DNA of 64,000 nt from Bosea sp. NBC_00550 (GTDB lineage Bacteria; Pseudomonadota; Alphaproteobacteria; Rhizobiales; Beijerinckiaceae). The position numbers were made by a program, and so were the translations under genes. The stretch's first letter is position 1. Each line of letters starts with the position of its first letter. The notes under the pieces are model-generated. The model did not search any database. It saw only the letters and a program-made list of their open reading frames with translations, and was not told where the DNA came from. Location of the stretch: the NCBI RefSeq assembly GCF_026020075.1, contig NZ_CP102772.1, forward strand, positions 806,001 to 870,000, given 5' to 3'. Below are positions 9,664 through 18,933 of this stretch, piece after piece.

Positions 9664-9966
9664 ATGGAAGCGCTGCTTCTCCTCGAATACGACGCGCAGC
9701 CGTTCAGCACCCGGCCAGCGCTGCTCCGCCGGGTCGAGGCGCTGGCTCTGGCCCGCCAGGGCCGGCTGCGCTTCGTCGCCAGGCAGCGGATCGCCGGGGG
9801 CATGGTCCGCGAGATCATGGCCATCGATCTTGCGAAAACGGGCGACGCCAGCGCGATCCTGGCGCGCTGGCAGGCGGATTCCGCATTTCCGGGTGGGGTC
9901 GATACGCGGTTGCTGACGATCGAGCCGGTCCGTGGGACAGAGCCGCCCGAGCCGCTCTTCCCGTGA
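9664..9966 (+). CDS. Hypothetical protein downstream of acdS
   Basis: 100 aa, MEALLLLEYDAQPFSTRPALL..., starting six bases after the acdS stop, so probably cotranscribed. No signal peptide, membrane segment or recognised motif. Acidic/hydrophobic pattern suggests a small alpha/beta cytosolic protein, loosely like YCII-type domains, but this resemblance is too weak for a call. Confidence 0.55.
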   Translation: MEALLLLEYDAQPFSTRPALLRRVEALALARQGRLRFVARQRIAGGMVREIMAIDLAKTGDASAILARWQADSAFPGGVDTRLLTIEPVRGTEPPEPLFP

Positions 9967-9971
9967 ACGCA

Positions 9972-10384
9972 TCAGCCGTGCAGCTTCAAGCCCTTGATGA
10001 TCTTGTCGATCTCCTTGCGCTCGGCGTGGAGCGCGAGGCCGACAAGGTCGAGCTCGGCGGTCGGGACGGCGGCAACAGCTGCACGGTTGTCGACATCGTT
10101 GCCGGTGGCGAAAAGAGCGTTCGTGTAGAGATGGGGCCGGACGCCGCGCTGCTGGGCTCGCTGCAAGACACCCGTCAGTTCTTCGGCGGTCGCAGCGAAG
10201 ATCAGCACCGGCTGGCGGATCAAGGGCCCGTAGAAACGGCCGGAGCCGTCGCTGTAAGGTTCGCCCCCGCCAGTTCAGGCGAGGAGCCGACGAGGCCGCC
10301 GGCCAGAAAGCTGGCGACATTGAGTTTCTGCCAGGTTGCGAGATTATCGCGAACCACGATGGCGATCTTGGTATCGTAACGCAT
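9972..10384 (-). pseudogene. DUF2000 family protein, disrupted by a frameshift
   Basis: The N-terminal half ([20 protein letters not shown]...SSPELAG) and the C-terminal half (EPYSDGSGRFYGPLIRQP... ending KIIKGLKLHG) are both recognisable DUF2000, but in different frames. The switch falls in a run of five G (C on the plus strand, 10264-10268); one more G would restore a continuous reading frame of about 137 residues. It may be a real pseudogene, a phase-variable tract or a sequencing error. Its start codon overlaps the start of the divergent AraC gene. Confidence 0.75.
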
Positions 10385-11261
10385 GGCTGCATCGCTAACC
10401 GAGGCCGGGAAGGCCCGTCTTGAACGATCGTGCAAACCGCATGACGCGGACTGGATGCGCCACGGCACCGCCGCCGCCGGCATCGAGCGCATCGAGGCCT
10501 TCTTCCGGGGCTATGCCTACGACCCGCACCGGCACGACACCTATGCCTTCGGAGTGACGCTCTCGGGCGTGCAGTCCTTCGACTATCGCGGCGCCCGGCG
10601 CGACAGCCTCGGCGGCCACGCCATCGTCATCCACCCAGATGAAGTCCATAACGGCCGCTCCGGCATCGCCGATGGCTTCCGCTACCGCATGCTCTATGTC
10701 GAGCCGCGCTTGATCCGCGAGGCGCTGGGCGAGCGTGGCCGGGCCTTGCCCTTCGTATCCACGGCAGTCTCGCAGGATCCGGCGCTCGTTGCGGCCGTCG
10801 CACGCGCGCTGCGCGATCTCGACGGGCCGCTCGATGCCATGGCCGCGGAGGACATGGTCGAACGGCTGGCCGACGCGCTGCTCGCGCTCGATCCCTCTGC
10901 GGCTGGAACGCGGCCGGGGCGCATCGATTCCGTCTCGCTGGCCAGGGCGCGCGCCTATCTCGATGCCCATGCCACGGACGCCGTGGATTCGGCCCGGCTC
11001 GAGGTGGTCACGGGGCTCGGTCGCTTCGCCCTGGCGCGCCAGTTCCGGGCCGCCTTCGGCACCAGTCCCTACAATTATCTCGTGATGCGCCGGCTCGACC
11101 GCGCCCGCCACATGCTGATGCACAACAGCTCTCTTGCCGATGCGGCCTTCGCCTGCGGCTTTGCCGACCAGAGCCATCTGACACGGCAGTTTCGCCGTGC
11201 CTTCGGTGTCACGCCCGGGCGCTGGCGCGCCCTTCAGAATGGTTCCAAAGCATCGCGCTGA
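10383..11261 (+). CDS. AraC family transcriptional regulator
   Basis: 292 aa. The N-terminal cupin-like effector domain ([26 protein letters not shown]...[15 protein letters not shown]) is followed by a C-terminal double HTH (residues about 190-285) with the AraC signature [31 protein letters not shown]. The first ATG (10383) overlaps the ATG of the divergent DUF2000 gene; ATG 10455 (MRHGTAAAG) is a credible alternative that would leave room for a promoter. It probably regulates the facing DUF2000 gene. Confidence 0.85.
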   Translation: MAASLTEAGKARLERSCKPHDADWMRHGTAAAGIERIEAFFRGYAYDPHRHDTYAFGVTLSGVQSFDYRGARRDSLGGHAIVIHPDEVHNGRSGIADGFRYRMLYVEPRLIREALGERGRALPFVSTAVSQDPALVAAVARALRDLDGPLDAMAAEDMVERLADALLALDPSAAGTRPGRIDSVSLARARAYLDAHATDAVDSARLEVVTGLGRFALARQFRAAFGTSPYNYLVMRRLDRARHMLMHNSSLADAAFACGFADQSHLTRQFRRAFGVTPGRWRALQNGSKASR

Positions 11262-11341
11262 AGCGCCACCGGCTTGCTCAGCCCGCTGCCGCCATGCTTC
11301 AAGCAGGCACGCAAGCCGGCTTTGCCGCAGGAGTGTCTGAC

Positions 11342-12328
11342 ATGCAGCTCGGAGTGATCGGCCTCGGCCGGATGGGTGGCAACATCGTGCGCCGGCTGAT
11401 GCGCGCCGGCCACGAATGCGTGGTCTATGACCGCGACCCGAAGCCGGGCCAGGCACTTGCCGCCGACCGCGCCGTGCTGGCCAATGACCTCAAGGACATG
11501 GTCGCCAAGCTGAAGGCGCCTCGTGCGATCTGGGTGATGCTGCCGGCCGGCAAGATCACGGAGGGGACGCTGGCCGAGCTCGCCGGCCTCGTCGATGCCG
11601 GCGACACGCTGATCGACGGCGGCAATGCCTTCTGGAAGGACGATGTCCGCCGCGGCAGGGAGCTGGCGGCCAAGGGCATCCACTACATGGATATCGGCAC
11701 ATCCGGCGGCGTTCATGGGCTGGAGCGCGGCTATTGCCTGATGATCGGCGGTGACAAGGAAGCCTTCGACCGGCTGGAGCCGATCTTCAAGGTCCTTGCG
11801 CCGGGCAAGGGCGAGATCGAGCCGACCAGGCACCGCGAAGGCCGCAACCCGACGAGCGAGCAGGGCTATCTGCACTGCGGCCCGACCGGCGCCGGCCACT
11901 TCGTCAAGATGGTCCATAACGGCATCGAATACGGCATGATGCAGGCCTTCGCCGAAGGCTTCGACCTCTTGCGCAACGCTTCCGCCAAGGAAGGCCTGCC
12001 CGCCGAATACGGCTTCGACTTCGACGCAACCGAGATCGCCGAGGTCTGGCGGCGCGGCTCGGTCGTCACCTCCTGGCTGCTCGACCTGACGGCCGAGGCG
12101 CTCGCCGCCGACGAGGAGCTCTCCTCCTATACCGGCAACGTTTCGGATTCGGGCGAGGGCCGCTGGACGGTCGATGCCGCCGTCGAGACGGCGACGCCGG
12201 CCGAGGTGCTGACCTCCGCGCTGTTCGCCCGCTTCCGCTCGCGCGTCGATCACACCTTCGGCGAGAAGATCCTCTCCGCCATGCGCGCCGGTTTCGGCGG
12301 CCATATCGAACCCAAAAAGCAGGGCTGA
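11342..12328 (+). CDS. gnd: 6-phosphogluconate dehydrogenase (decarboxylating), short GndA type
   Basis: 328 aa, the short class. The Rossmann motif is [13 protein letters not shown], followed by VVYDRDP, where the Asp favours NAD over NADP (family knowledge, not tested). The substrate region [21 protein letters not shown] and the catalytic block [24 protein letters not shown] are intact. ATG 11342 has AGGAG nine bases upstream. Next to gluconokinase, it supports oxidation of gluconate to ribulose-5-phosphate. Confidence 0.92.
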   Translation: MQLGVIGLGRMGGNIVRRLMRAGHECVVYDRDPKPGQALAADRAVLANDLKDMVAKLKAPRAIWVMLPAGKITEGTLAELAGLVDAGDTLIDGGNAFWKDDVRRGRELAAKGIHYMDIGTSGGVHGLERGYCLMIGGDKEAFDRLEPIFKVLAPGKGEIEPTRHREGRNPTSEQGYLHCGPTGAGHFVKMVHNGIEYGMMQAFAEGFDLLRNASAKEGLPAEYGFDFDATEIAEVWRRGSVVTSWLLDLTAEALAADEELSSYTGNVSDSGEGRWTVDAAVETATPAEVLTSALFARFRSRVDHTFGEKILSAMRAGFGGHIEPKKQG

Positions 12329-12333
12329 CCAGC

Positions 12334-12858
12334 TTGAGCGCAGAACATAAGGGCGGCGGTCCGGCCGTCGTCGTCGTGATGGGCGTCGCCAGCTCGGGCA
12401 AGACCTCGCTGGGCGAGCGGCTGGCGGAGCGCCTCGGCTGGCCCTTCCGCGACGCCGATTCCTTCCACCCGCCGGAGAATGTCGCCAAGATGGCCGGTGG
12501 CACGCCGCTGACCGACGAGGACCGCAAGCCCTGGCTCGCGGCGATCGCTGCCTGGATCGACGATCTCAGGGCGACGGGCGAGCACGGCATCGTCACTTGC
12601 TCGGCGCTGAAGCGCGCCTACCGGCAGGTGATCGTCGGCGATCGGCCTGATGTGGCGCTGGTCTACCTCAAGGGATCGCGTGAACTCATCGGCCGGCGCA
12701 TGGCGGCCCGCCAGCATCACTTCATGCCGCCGGCGCTGCTCGACAGCCAGTTCGCCGCGCTGGAGGAGCCCGGCGCCGACGAGAGACCGCTCGTCGTCTC
12801 GGTCGAGGACAGCAAGGACGCGATCGTGCAGGACGTGATCGACCGGCTGGGGTTGTAA
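12334..12858 (+). CDS. gntK: Gluconokinase
   Basis: 174 aa P-loop kinase that phosphorylates gluconate to 6-phosphogluconate. Walker A is GVASSGKTS, followed by the family's RDADSFHPPENVAKMAGGTPLTDEDRKPWL and SALKRAYRQ. The HFMPPALLDSQFAALEEP block is also diagnostic. TTG at 12334, five bases after the gnd stop, is the likely start; ATG 12379 would cut just before the P-loop. The product is the direct substrate of the upstream dehydrogenase. Confidence 0.9.
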   Translation: MSAEHKGGGPAVVVVMGVASSGKTSLGERLAERLGWPFRDADSFHPPENVAKMAGGTPLTDEDRKPWLAAIAAWIDDLRATGEHGIVTCSALKRAYRQVIVGDRPDVALVYLKGSRELIGRRMAARQHHFMPPALLDSQFAALEEPGADERPLVVSVEDSKDAIVQDVIDRLGL

Positions 12859-12888
12859 GGTCGTCTAGGGACCGACCTACCTCACGCG

Positions 12889-12999
12889 GTCATCCCGGGC
12901 GACCGGAGGGAGACCCGGGATCCATGCCGGAACATCTCCGCTTGAGTTCAGGCATGGATCCCGGATCGGCGCGACTTCGTCGCTTGTCCGGGATGACAG
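12889..12999. repeat. REP-like palindromic element, copy C
   Basis: Runs from GTCATCCCGGGCGACC to TTGTCCGGGATGACAG with a central GGATCCATGCC...GGCATGGATCC palindrome. Lies between the convergent ends of gntK and the cupredoxin gene and may double as a transcript end. Confidence 0.8.
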
Positions 13000-13018
13000 G
13001 GTGTTTCCGCCTTAGCCT

Positions 13019-14455
13019 TTACGTCACCTCGAACCAGCTCCACACGCCGAGGTCGAAGCGCTCCAGCACGGTCGAGGAGATCAGCCAGCGGCCCGGATTG
13101 TCGGCGATGAAGGCGATGTGCAGCTTCTTGCGCTCCGGGATCTGCACGGTGTCGAGGAAATAGGCCTCCCAGCCGTCGTCGAGAGGGTGCAGCAGCCGGA
13201 AGCTGTGGCCGTGGACGTGAAACGGCTGGATGAAGGCGGTGCGGTTGTCGATGGCCAGCACGATCGGCGTGCCGCGCTTGACGCTGAACAGCGGTTTGCC
13301 GTCGAGGCTGCCGACGCCCCCGTTGACCCGCCAGGGCCTCGCGAAATCGACGCCGGAGAAATCGAGCTTCTGGTCGTCGCTCAGCTTCGCTCCGCCTTCA
13401 ATCACGATCTCCGGGCGCGTCGCATCCTGCATTCGGACGGCAGCGGGCAGCGTTGGGTTGAGCTTGAGCTGGGGAACTGCGGCGGGCGGTACCTTCGGCT
13501 CTCCCGCGGTCACGATTCGCACGAGCGGCAGGCCCGGCCCGATGAGGGCGGTGACGTTGACGGAGGCGCCGACTTCCACCGGCAGATCGAGGATGACGTC
13601 GTAGCGCGTGCCCGGCGCGAAAGGCAGTTGCGAGCGGACCGGCTCGAAGCTTTCCGTCGGCTGGCTGTCGACCGCGATCACGGTCGGCTTGCCGCCGTCG
13701 AAACGCAGCCGCATGATCCGCGCGTTGCAGGCATTGGCGAGGCGCAGACGGATGCGCGCGCCAGGCCGGGCGGTGACGGGCCGCGGCGGCGAACCGCGGT
13801 TCACGGTCACCCAACTGCCGAGCCGTCCCGCCGAGGCGGCAGGGTTGCCTTGCAGGACGAAGGGCTGGAGCGACTGGTCGTCGCCCAGCAGCCAGTCCGT
13901 CACCAGCACCGGCAGATCGAGATCGACCGCCGGCGGCTCCTTCTCCTCGACGATGAGGAGGCCGCTCAGCCCGCGGCCGCAGGGCTCCGACGAGCCGCCG
14001 AGCACGAGCGGCCGATAGAGCAGGGTGCCCGTGTCGGGCGGCGTCAGGCGGACCTCGCCGGTCTCGCCCGGCAGGATGGGCGGCTGGCTGAAGCCGCCGA
14101 CGCCGTCGCTCGCCGCATCGCCGCGCGATCCGTACCAGTGCAGCCCGAGCGGCGCAGTCGTCCGGTTTTCGAGCTTCAGGTTCACGGTCTCGCCCTGCTT
14201 GATTCGCAGCGTAGGCCCGGGCGTGGCGCCGTCGAACGTCCAGATCTCGGTATCGAGCGGCGGTGTCGGGCGTAATCGCGCCTTGGCCGAGGCAGCGACG
14301 AGGGTGCGGGTCTGTGGATCGGCCGGAGCCTTGAGAGGGTCGGTCTGTGTCTGCGCGAGGGCTCCCAATGACGGAAACATACCGGTGCCACCTATTCCCG
14401 CCAGCAGATGGCGGCGGGATATGCGGGAGGATCGGGCGGAGTTCTGCTTCGTCAT
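13019..14455 (-). CDS. Tat-exported multicopper oxidase-like protein with degenerate copper sites
   Basis: 478 aa with a Tat signal (SRRHLLAG, residues 13-20). The three-cupredoxin layout is clear: GATPGPTLRIKQGE at about 77-89 and a C-terminal cupredoxin domain. The copper motifs are not normal: motif 1 is LHWYG instead of HWHG, motif 2 (HSH) is replaced by LLYRP, motif 3 survives as FHVHGHSF (412-419), and motif 4 (HCHIxxH) is replaced by WLISSTVLERFD (457-468). Laccase activity through a trinuclear centre is therefore unlikely. It may be a structural protein like SufI/FtsP or use a reduced copper site. Confidence 0.8.
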   Translation of the reverse strand: MTKQNSARSSRISRRHLLAGIGGTGMFPSLGALAQTQTDPLKAPADPQTRTLVAASAKARLRPTPPLDTEIWTFDGATPGPTLRIKQGETVNLKLENRTTAPLGLHWYGSRGDAASDGVGGFSQPPILPGETGEVRLTPPDTGTLLYRPLVLGGSSEPCGRGLSGLLIVEEKEPPAVDLDLPVLVTDWLLGDDQSLQPFVLQGNPAASAGRLGSWVTVNRGSPPRPVTARPGARIRLRLANACNARIMRLRFDGGKPTVIAVDSQPTESFEPVRSQLPFAPGTRYDVILDLPVEVGASVNVTALIGPGLPLVRIVTAGEPKVPPAAVPQLKLNPTLPAAVRMQDATRPEIVIEGGAKLSDDQKLDFSGVDFARPWRVNGGVGSLDGKPLFSVKRGTPIVLAIDNRTAFIQPFHVHGHSFRLLHPLDDGWEAYFLDTVQIPERKKLHIAFIADNPGRWLISSTVLERFDLGVWSWFEVT

Positions 14456-14643
14456 GGCCTATCGCATAATCCGGGCGGCCCGCTCTGGCGAGAGGCGGCT
14501 TCTCGCCCGCGCCGAAACGCGGCTGCGCGGGCTTCTTCGCAGAACCGTCATTTTTTTGCTGCAAGCGCCGGCTGAAATGCGTATAGCACCGCGGCCCAAT
14601 GATGGCCGCGCTGCGTTTGCTCGCGCGCAGCGCTATCGGGCCG

Positions 14644-14728
14644 GCGGGCGTGGCGGAATTGGTAGACGCACTGGTTTTAGGTACCAGCGGCGAAAGTCGT
14701 GGGGGTTCGAGTCCCTCCGCCCGCACCA
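14644..14728 (+). tRNA. tRNA-Leu (anticodon UAG)
   Basis: 85-nt class II tRNA with a long variable arm. Acceptor stem GCGGGCG pairs with CGCCCGC (14718-14724), the anticodon loop is TTTAGGT giving UAG, the T-loop is GGTTCGAGTCC, and the 3' CCA is encoded. It sits just upstream of tig on the same strand. Confidence 0.97.
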
Positions 14729-14818
14729 TCGGTTTGGTTTTTTCGCGAGCGCGGCGGCGGTCGATCCGGCGTCGCGCTTTGGACATTGAGACGTAAACGA
14801 GCTGTTGGCGGTACAAAA

Positions 14819-16261
14819 ATGAACGTGACCGAAACCCTGTCCCAGGGCCTCAAGCGCGAATTCCAGGTGGTGCTGAACGCCGCCGACCTGAAGACCAGGC
14901 TCGACGACAGCCTGCAGGACCTTCAGGGCAAGGCCAAGATCAACGGCTTCCGCCCGGGCAAGGTGCCGGTCGCGCATCTGCGCCGCCTCTATGGCCGTTC
15001 GGTGATGTCCGACGTGCTGCAGAACGCCGTCAACGAGGCGAACCAGAAGATCGTCGCCGACAACAACCTGAAGCTCGCCTTCGAGCCGCAGATCCGCTTC
15101 CCCGAGAACAAGGAAGAGATCGAGGCCGCGATGGAGGCCAAGGGCGATCTCGCCTTCACCGTGGCGCTCGAGGTTCTGCCGAAGATTGAGCTCGCCGACA
15201 TCTCGGACGTCGCGCTGGTCAAGCCGGTCGCCGAAGTCCCGGACGCCGATGTCGACGCCGCGCTGGAGCGCATGGCTGCCGGCAACCGCAGCTATTCGCC
15301 GAAGGGCGAGAAGGCCAAGGCCGAGACCGGCGACCGCCTGATCATCTCCTATGTCGGCACCATCGAGGGCGAGGCCTTCGAGGGCGGCACCGGCGAAGGC
15401 ATCCCGCTCGATCTCGGCTCCGGCCAGTTCATCCCGGGCTTCGAGGAGCAGCTCGAAGGCGTGAAGCAGGGCGAGAGCCGCACCATCAAGGTGACCTTCC
15501 CCGAGAACTACACCGCGACCCACCTCGCCGGTAAGCCGGCGGAGTTCGAGGTCACCGTCACCGAGGTGCAGGGCCCGGACGCCGTCAAGATCGACGACGA
15601 GCTCGCCAAGGCGTTCGGCATGGAGTCGCTCGACGCCCTGAAGACCGCGGTGCGCGAGCAGATCGGCCGCGACTTCCAGGCGCAGTCCCGCCGCAAGCTC
15701 AAGAAGGGCCTGCTCGACTCGCTTGACGAGAAGTACAGCTTCGATCTGCCGCCGACCCTGGTCGAGCAGGAGTTCAACAGCGTCTGGAGCCAGGTCGAGG
15801 CCGACATGAAGGCCGCCAACAAGACCTTCGCGGACGAAGACACCACCGAGGACGCCGCCCGTGCCGACTATCGCAAGATCGCCGAGCGTCGCGTCCGCCT
15901 CGGCCTGGTGCTGGCCGAGATCGGCGAGCAGGCCAAGGTGCAGATCTCCGAGGACGAGGTCACCCAGGCCCTGATCGAGCGCGCCCGTCAGTTCCCCGGC
16001 CAGGAGAAGCAGGTCTGGGAGTTCTACCGCAAGAACCCGCAGGCGCTGGCCGAGATCCGCGCCCCGATCTTCGAGGAGAAGGTCGTCGACCATCTGCTCG
16101 GCCAGGTGAAGGTGGAGGACCAGACGGTCTCGCGCGAGGCGCTCTACGCCGACGACGAGGCCGAGGAGACCGCCGAGGCCAAGCCGAAGAAGGCCGCCGC
16201 GAAGAAGACCAAGAAGGCCGAGGCCAAGGCTGACGAGAAGGCCGACGACGCTTCGGCCTGA
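14819..16261 (+). CDS. tig: Trigger factor, ribosome-associated chaperone and prolyl isomerase
   Basis: 480 aa. The N-terminal ribosome-binding domain carries the signature GFRPGKVP at residues 43-50. An FKBP-type prolyl isomerase domain occupies about 165-250 ([20 protein letters not shown]), and a long helical C-terminal domain follows. The tail from about 445 is Lys/Ala/Glu-rich low complexity. The first ATG of the homologous region is at 14819; an upstream start would run into the tRNA. A terminator follows, and clpP, clpX and lon are next, the standard order. Confidence 0.96.
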   Translation: MNVTETLSQGLKREFQVVLNAADLKTRLDDSLQDLQGKAKINGFRPGKVPVAHLRRLYGRSVMSDVLQNAVNEANQKIVADNNLKLAFEPQIRFPENKEEIEAAMEAKGDLAFTVALEVLPKIELADISDVALVKPVAEVPDADVDAALERMAAGNRSYSPKGEKAKAETGDRLIISYVGTIEGEAFEGGTGEGIPLDLGSGQFIPGFEEQLEGVKQGESRTIKVTFPENYTATHLAGKPAEFEVTVTEVQGPDAVKIDDELAKAFGMESLDALKTAVREQIGRDFQAQSRRKLKKGLLDSLDEKYSFDLPPTLVEQEFNSVWSQVEADMKAANKTFADEDTTEDAARADYRKIAERRVRLGLVLAEIGEQAKVQISEDEVTQALIERARQFPGQEKQVWEFYRKNPQALAEIRAPIFEEKVVDHLLGQVKVEDQTVSREALYADDEAEETAEAKPKKAAAKKTKKAEAKADEKADDASA

Positions 16262-16290
16262 GGGCCACGGCAACCTTAATGCCACTATTT

Positions 16291-16329
16291 GCGCCGCCGG
16301 CTCTCGCGACCGGCGGCGCTTCCCTTTTC
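16291..16329 (+). terminator. Rho-independent terminator of tig
   Basis: A 10-bp perfect stem GCGCCGCCGG / CCGGCGGCGC with a 9-base loop is followed by TTCCCTTTTC, thirty bases after the tig stop. Confidence 0.85.
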
Positions 16330-16421
16330 AGCCACGCTTGGCGTGCTTATGTGGGTGTCTTCCTGAACACCGCTGATTCGACCAATCGCCGCTACAGGCG
16401 CATTCACCCGAGGACAGATCC

Positions 16422-17045
16422 ATGCTTCGCGATCCGATCGAGACCTACAACAATCTCGTCCCGATGGTGGTCGAGCAGTCCAGCCGGGGCGAGCGCGCCT
16501 TCGACATCTATTCGCGCCTGCTGCGCGAGCGCATCATCTTCCTGACCGGCCCGGTCGAGGATTATTCGGCGTCGCTGATCGTGGCGCAGCTCCTCTTCCT
16601 GGAGGCCGAGAACCCCAAGAAGGAGATTTCCTTCTACATCAACTCGCCCGGCGGCGTGGTCACCTCGGGCCTGTCGATCTACGATACGATGCAGTTCATC
16701 CGCTGCCCGGTGACGACGCTCTGCGTCGGCCAGGCCGCCTCGATGGGCTCGCTGCTGCTGACGGCCGGTGCCAAGGACATGCGCTTCGCCCTGCCGAACG
16801 CGCGCATCATGGTCCACCAGCCCTCCGGCGGCTATCAGGGCCAGGTCACCGACATCCTGATCCATGCCAAGGAAGTCGAGAGCCTGAAGAAGCGGCTCAA
16901 TGAAATCTACGTGAAGCACACCGGCCGTCCCTACGAGGACGTCCACAACGCCCTGGAGCGCGACAACTTCATGACCGCCGAGCAGGCCAGGGATTTCGGG
17001 CTGATCGACCAGGTCATCGAGAGGCGCCCGGAAGAGGCGGCTTGA
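16422..17045 (+). CDS. clpP: ATP-dependent Clp protease proteolytic subunit
   Basis: 207 aa serine peptidase that forms the tetradecameric chamber used by ClpX or ClpA. Catalytic triad: Ser107 in GQAASMGS, His132 in MVHQPSGG, Asp181 in ERDNFM. The hydrophobic YINSPGG strand is present. The gene starts after a 160-bp gap holding the tig terminator and is followed by clpX. Confidence 0.97.
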   Translation: MLRDPIETYNNLVPMVVEQSSRGERAFDIYSRLLRERIIFLTGPVEDYSASLIVAQLLFLEAENPKKEISFYINSPGGVVTSGLSIYDTMQFIRCPVTTLCVGQAASMGSLLLTAGAKDMRFALPNARIMVHQPSGGYQGQVTDILIHAKEVESLKKRLNEIYVKHTGRPYEDVHNALERDNFMTAEQARDFGLIDQVIERRPEEAA

Positions 17046-17114
17046 TGCCTGCGACGCGTGGTCTCGAAGCTGTGGGTTGGCGCGCCGGCCCGCAGGGACC
17101 ATATTGAAAGCAGG

Positions 17115-17140
17115 CCGGCCCCGTGTTTGCATGGGGTCGG
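17115..17140 (+). terminator. Weak hairpin between clpP and clpX
   Basis: Stem CCGGCCCCGTG / CATGGGGTCGG (two G-U pairs) with a TTTG loop, 70 bases after clpP. There is no T-run, so it is at best a partial terminator or RNA-stabilising structure. The rest of the 274-bp clpP-clpX gap shows no gene. Confidence 0.35.
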
Positions 17141-17319
17141 GGGTGAGCGGACAAGCGCTCCATGTTGATCCGGTTTGGATCGGTCCAGCGTATCCGGATG
17201 TATCGGAACGGGCCGTTAACCTAATCATCGTGATCTGGGCGCTTAATTTATGACGGAGAGACGACGGTTGCATCCGCCTAGGCTGGTGTTGTCCCGGTCT
17301 CCGGAACTGGAGATGGAAA

Positions 17320-18588
17320 ATGGCTAATAAGCCCGGCGGCGACTCGAAGAGCACGCTGTACTGCTCTTTCTGCGGCAAGAGCCAACACGAGGTCCGCAAG
17401 CTCATCGCGGGCCCGACCGTGTTCATCTGCGATGAATGCGTCGAGCTCTGCATGGACATCATCCGCGAGGAATCGAAATCCGCGCTTGTGAAGTCCAAGG
17501 ACGGCGTGCCGACTCCCAAGGAGATCCGGAAGGTTCTGGACGACTACGTCATCGGCCAGGAGCACGCCAAGAAGGTGCTCTCCGTGGCGGTTCACAACCA
17601 CTACAAGCGCCTCTCGCACGCGACGAAGCACAACGACGTCGAGCTCGCGAAGTCGAACATCCTGCTGATCGGGCCGACCGGCTCGGGCAAGACGCTGCTC
17701 GCGCAGACGCTCGCCCGCATCCTCGACGTGCCCTTCACCATGGCCGATGCGACGACGCTGACCGAGGCCGGCTATGTCGGTGAGGACGTCGAGAACATCA
17801 TCCTCAAGCTGCTGCAGGCCTCCGACTACAATGTCGAGCGGGCTCAGCGCGGCATCGTCTATATCGACGAGATCGACAAGATCAGCCGCAAGTCGGACAA
17901 CCCCTCGATCACCCGCGACGTGTCGGGCGAGGGCGTCCAGCAGGCGCTGCTGAAGATCATGGAAGGCACCGTCGCCTCCGTGCCGCCGCAGGGCGGGCGC
18001 AAGCATCCGCAGCAGGAGTTCCTGCAGGTCGACACCACCAACATCCTCTTCATCTGCGGTGGCGCCTTCGCCGGCCTCGACAAGATCATCTCGAGCCGCG
18101 GCAAGGGCACCTCGATCGGCTTCGGCGCCAAGGTGCAGTCGCCGGACGATCGCCGCACCGGCGCGATCTTCCGCGAGGTCGAGCCCGAGGATCTGCTGAA
18201 GTTCGGCCTGATCCCGGAATTCGTCGGCCGTCTGCCCGTTCTGGCGACGCTGGAGGATCTCGACGAGCCGGCGCTGAAGACCATCCTGACCGAGCCGAAG
18301 AACGCGCTGGTCAAGCAGTATCAGCGCCTGTTCGAGATGGAGGACACCCAGCTGACCTTCACCGACGAGGCCGTCAGCCTGATCGCCCGCAAGGCGATCG
18401 AGCGGAAGACCGGCGCGCGCGGCCTGCGCTCGATCATGGAGGGCATCCTGCTCGAGACCATGTACGAGCTGCCGGGGCTGGAAGGCGTCGAACAGGTGGT
18501 GATCGGCCCCGAGGCCGTGGAGAACAAGGCCCGGCCGCTGTTCATCTACGCCGAGCGCGAGGACGAGACCAAAACGGCCTCGGCCTAA
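17320..18588 (+). CDS. clpX: ATP-dependent Clp protease ATPase subunit ClpX
   Basis: 422 aa AAA+ unfoldase. The N-terminal C4 zinc finger uses Cys15, 18, 37 and 40. Walker A is GPTGSGKT (118-125), Walker [11 protein letters not shown], and the ClpP-docking loop contains SIGFGA. The sensor-2 Arg lies in [12 protein letters not shown]. The ATG at 17320 is preceded by a purine-rich GGAGATGGAAA. Confidence 0.97.
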   Translation: MANKPGGDSKSTLYCSFCGKSQHEVRKLIAGPTVFICDECVELCMDIIREESKSALVKSKDGVPTPKEIRKVLDDYVIGQEHAKKVLSVAVHNHYKRLSHATKHNDVELAKSNILLIGPTGSGKTLLAQTLARILDVPFTMADATTLTEAGYVGEDVENIILKLLQASDYNVERAQRGIVYIDEIDKISRKSDNPSITRDVSGEGVQQALLKIMEGTVASVPPQGGRKHPQQEFLQVDTTNILFICGGAFAGLDKIISSRGKGTSIGFGAKVQSPDDRRTGAIFREVEPEDLLKFGLIPEFVGRLPVLATLEDLDEPALKTILTEPKNALVKQYQRLFEMEDTQLTFTDEAVSLIARKAIERKTGARGLRSIMEGILLETMYELPGLEGVEQVVIGPEAVENKARPLFIYAEREDETKTASA

Positions 18589-18612
18589 TCCTTCGTGGCC
18601 CTGCGACAACGC

Positions 18613-18643
18613 AACGCGCGCCTTTGGCGCGCGTTTTGCGTTT
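18613..18643 (+). terminator. Rho-independent terminator of clpX
   Basis: Stem AACGCGCGCC / GGCGCGCGTT with a TTT loop, then TTGCGTTT, 25 bases after the clpX stop. Confidence 0.85.
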
Positions 18644-18764
18644 GATAGACATGAGCTGGCGCGGTGCTGCATCGCGGCAGCTCGACACGAGACCGAACCG
18701 CCACAGGTTGCGGTATCCGCCCTTCGCCCGTTGCAGGACAGCGGTGCATGGCCCGGATACCTCG

Positions 18765-18792
18765 CTTGAAAGCCGGCGAGGAAGTCTCCACT
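18765..18792 (+). promoter_or_regulatory. Possible heat-shock (RpoH) promoter of lon
   Basis: CTTGAAA, a 14-base gap, then CTCCACTTT resembles the sigma-32 pattern CTTGAAA-N(13-15)-CCCATNT. It lies about 140 bp before the lon start in the otherwise featureless 345-bp clpX-lon gap. The -10 half is only a partial match; the call leans on lon being a classical RpoH target. Confidence 0.35.
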
Positions 18793-18933
18793 TTAGGTGC
18801 ACTTGCGAGAGTCGCATGCCTAAGAGGGTGCGATGCGCGAGGGCGGAGGAGCGAATGGTCGCGTCCCTCCGCACACGTCCGATCGCTCCGCCCATCTTGG
18901 GGGTCCGCCGGGCGCAACTGCAAAGGAACTGCC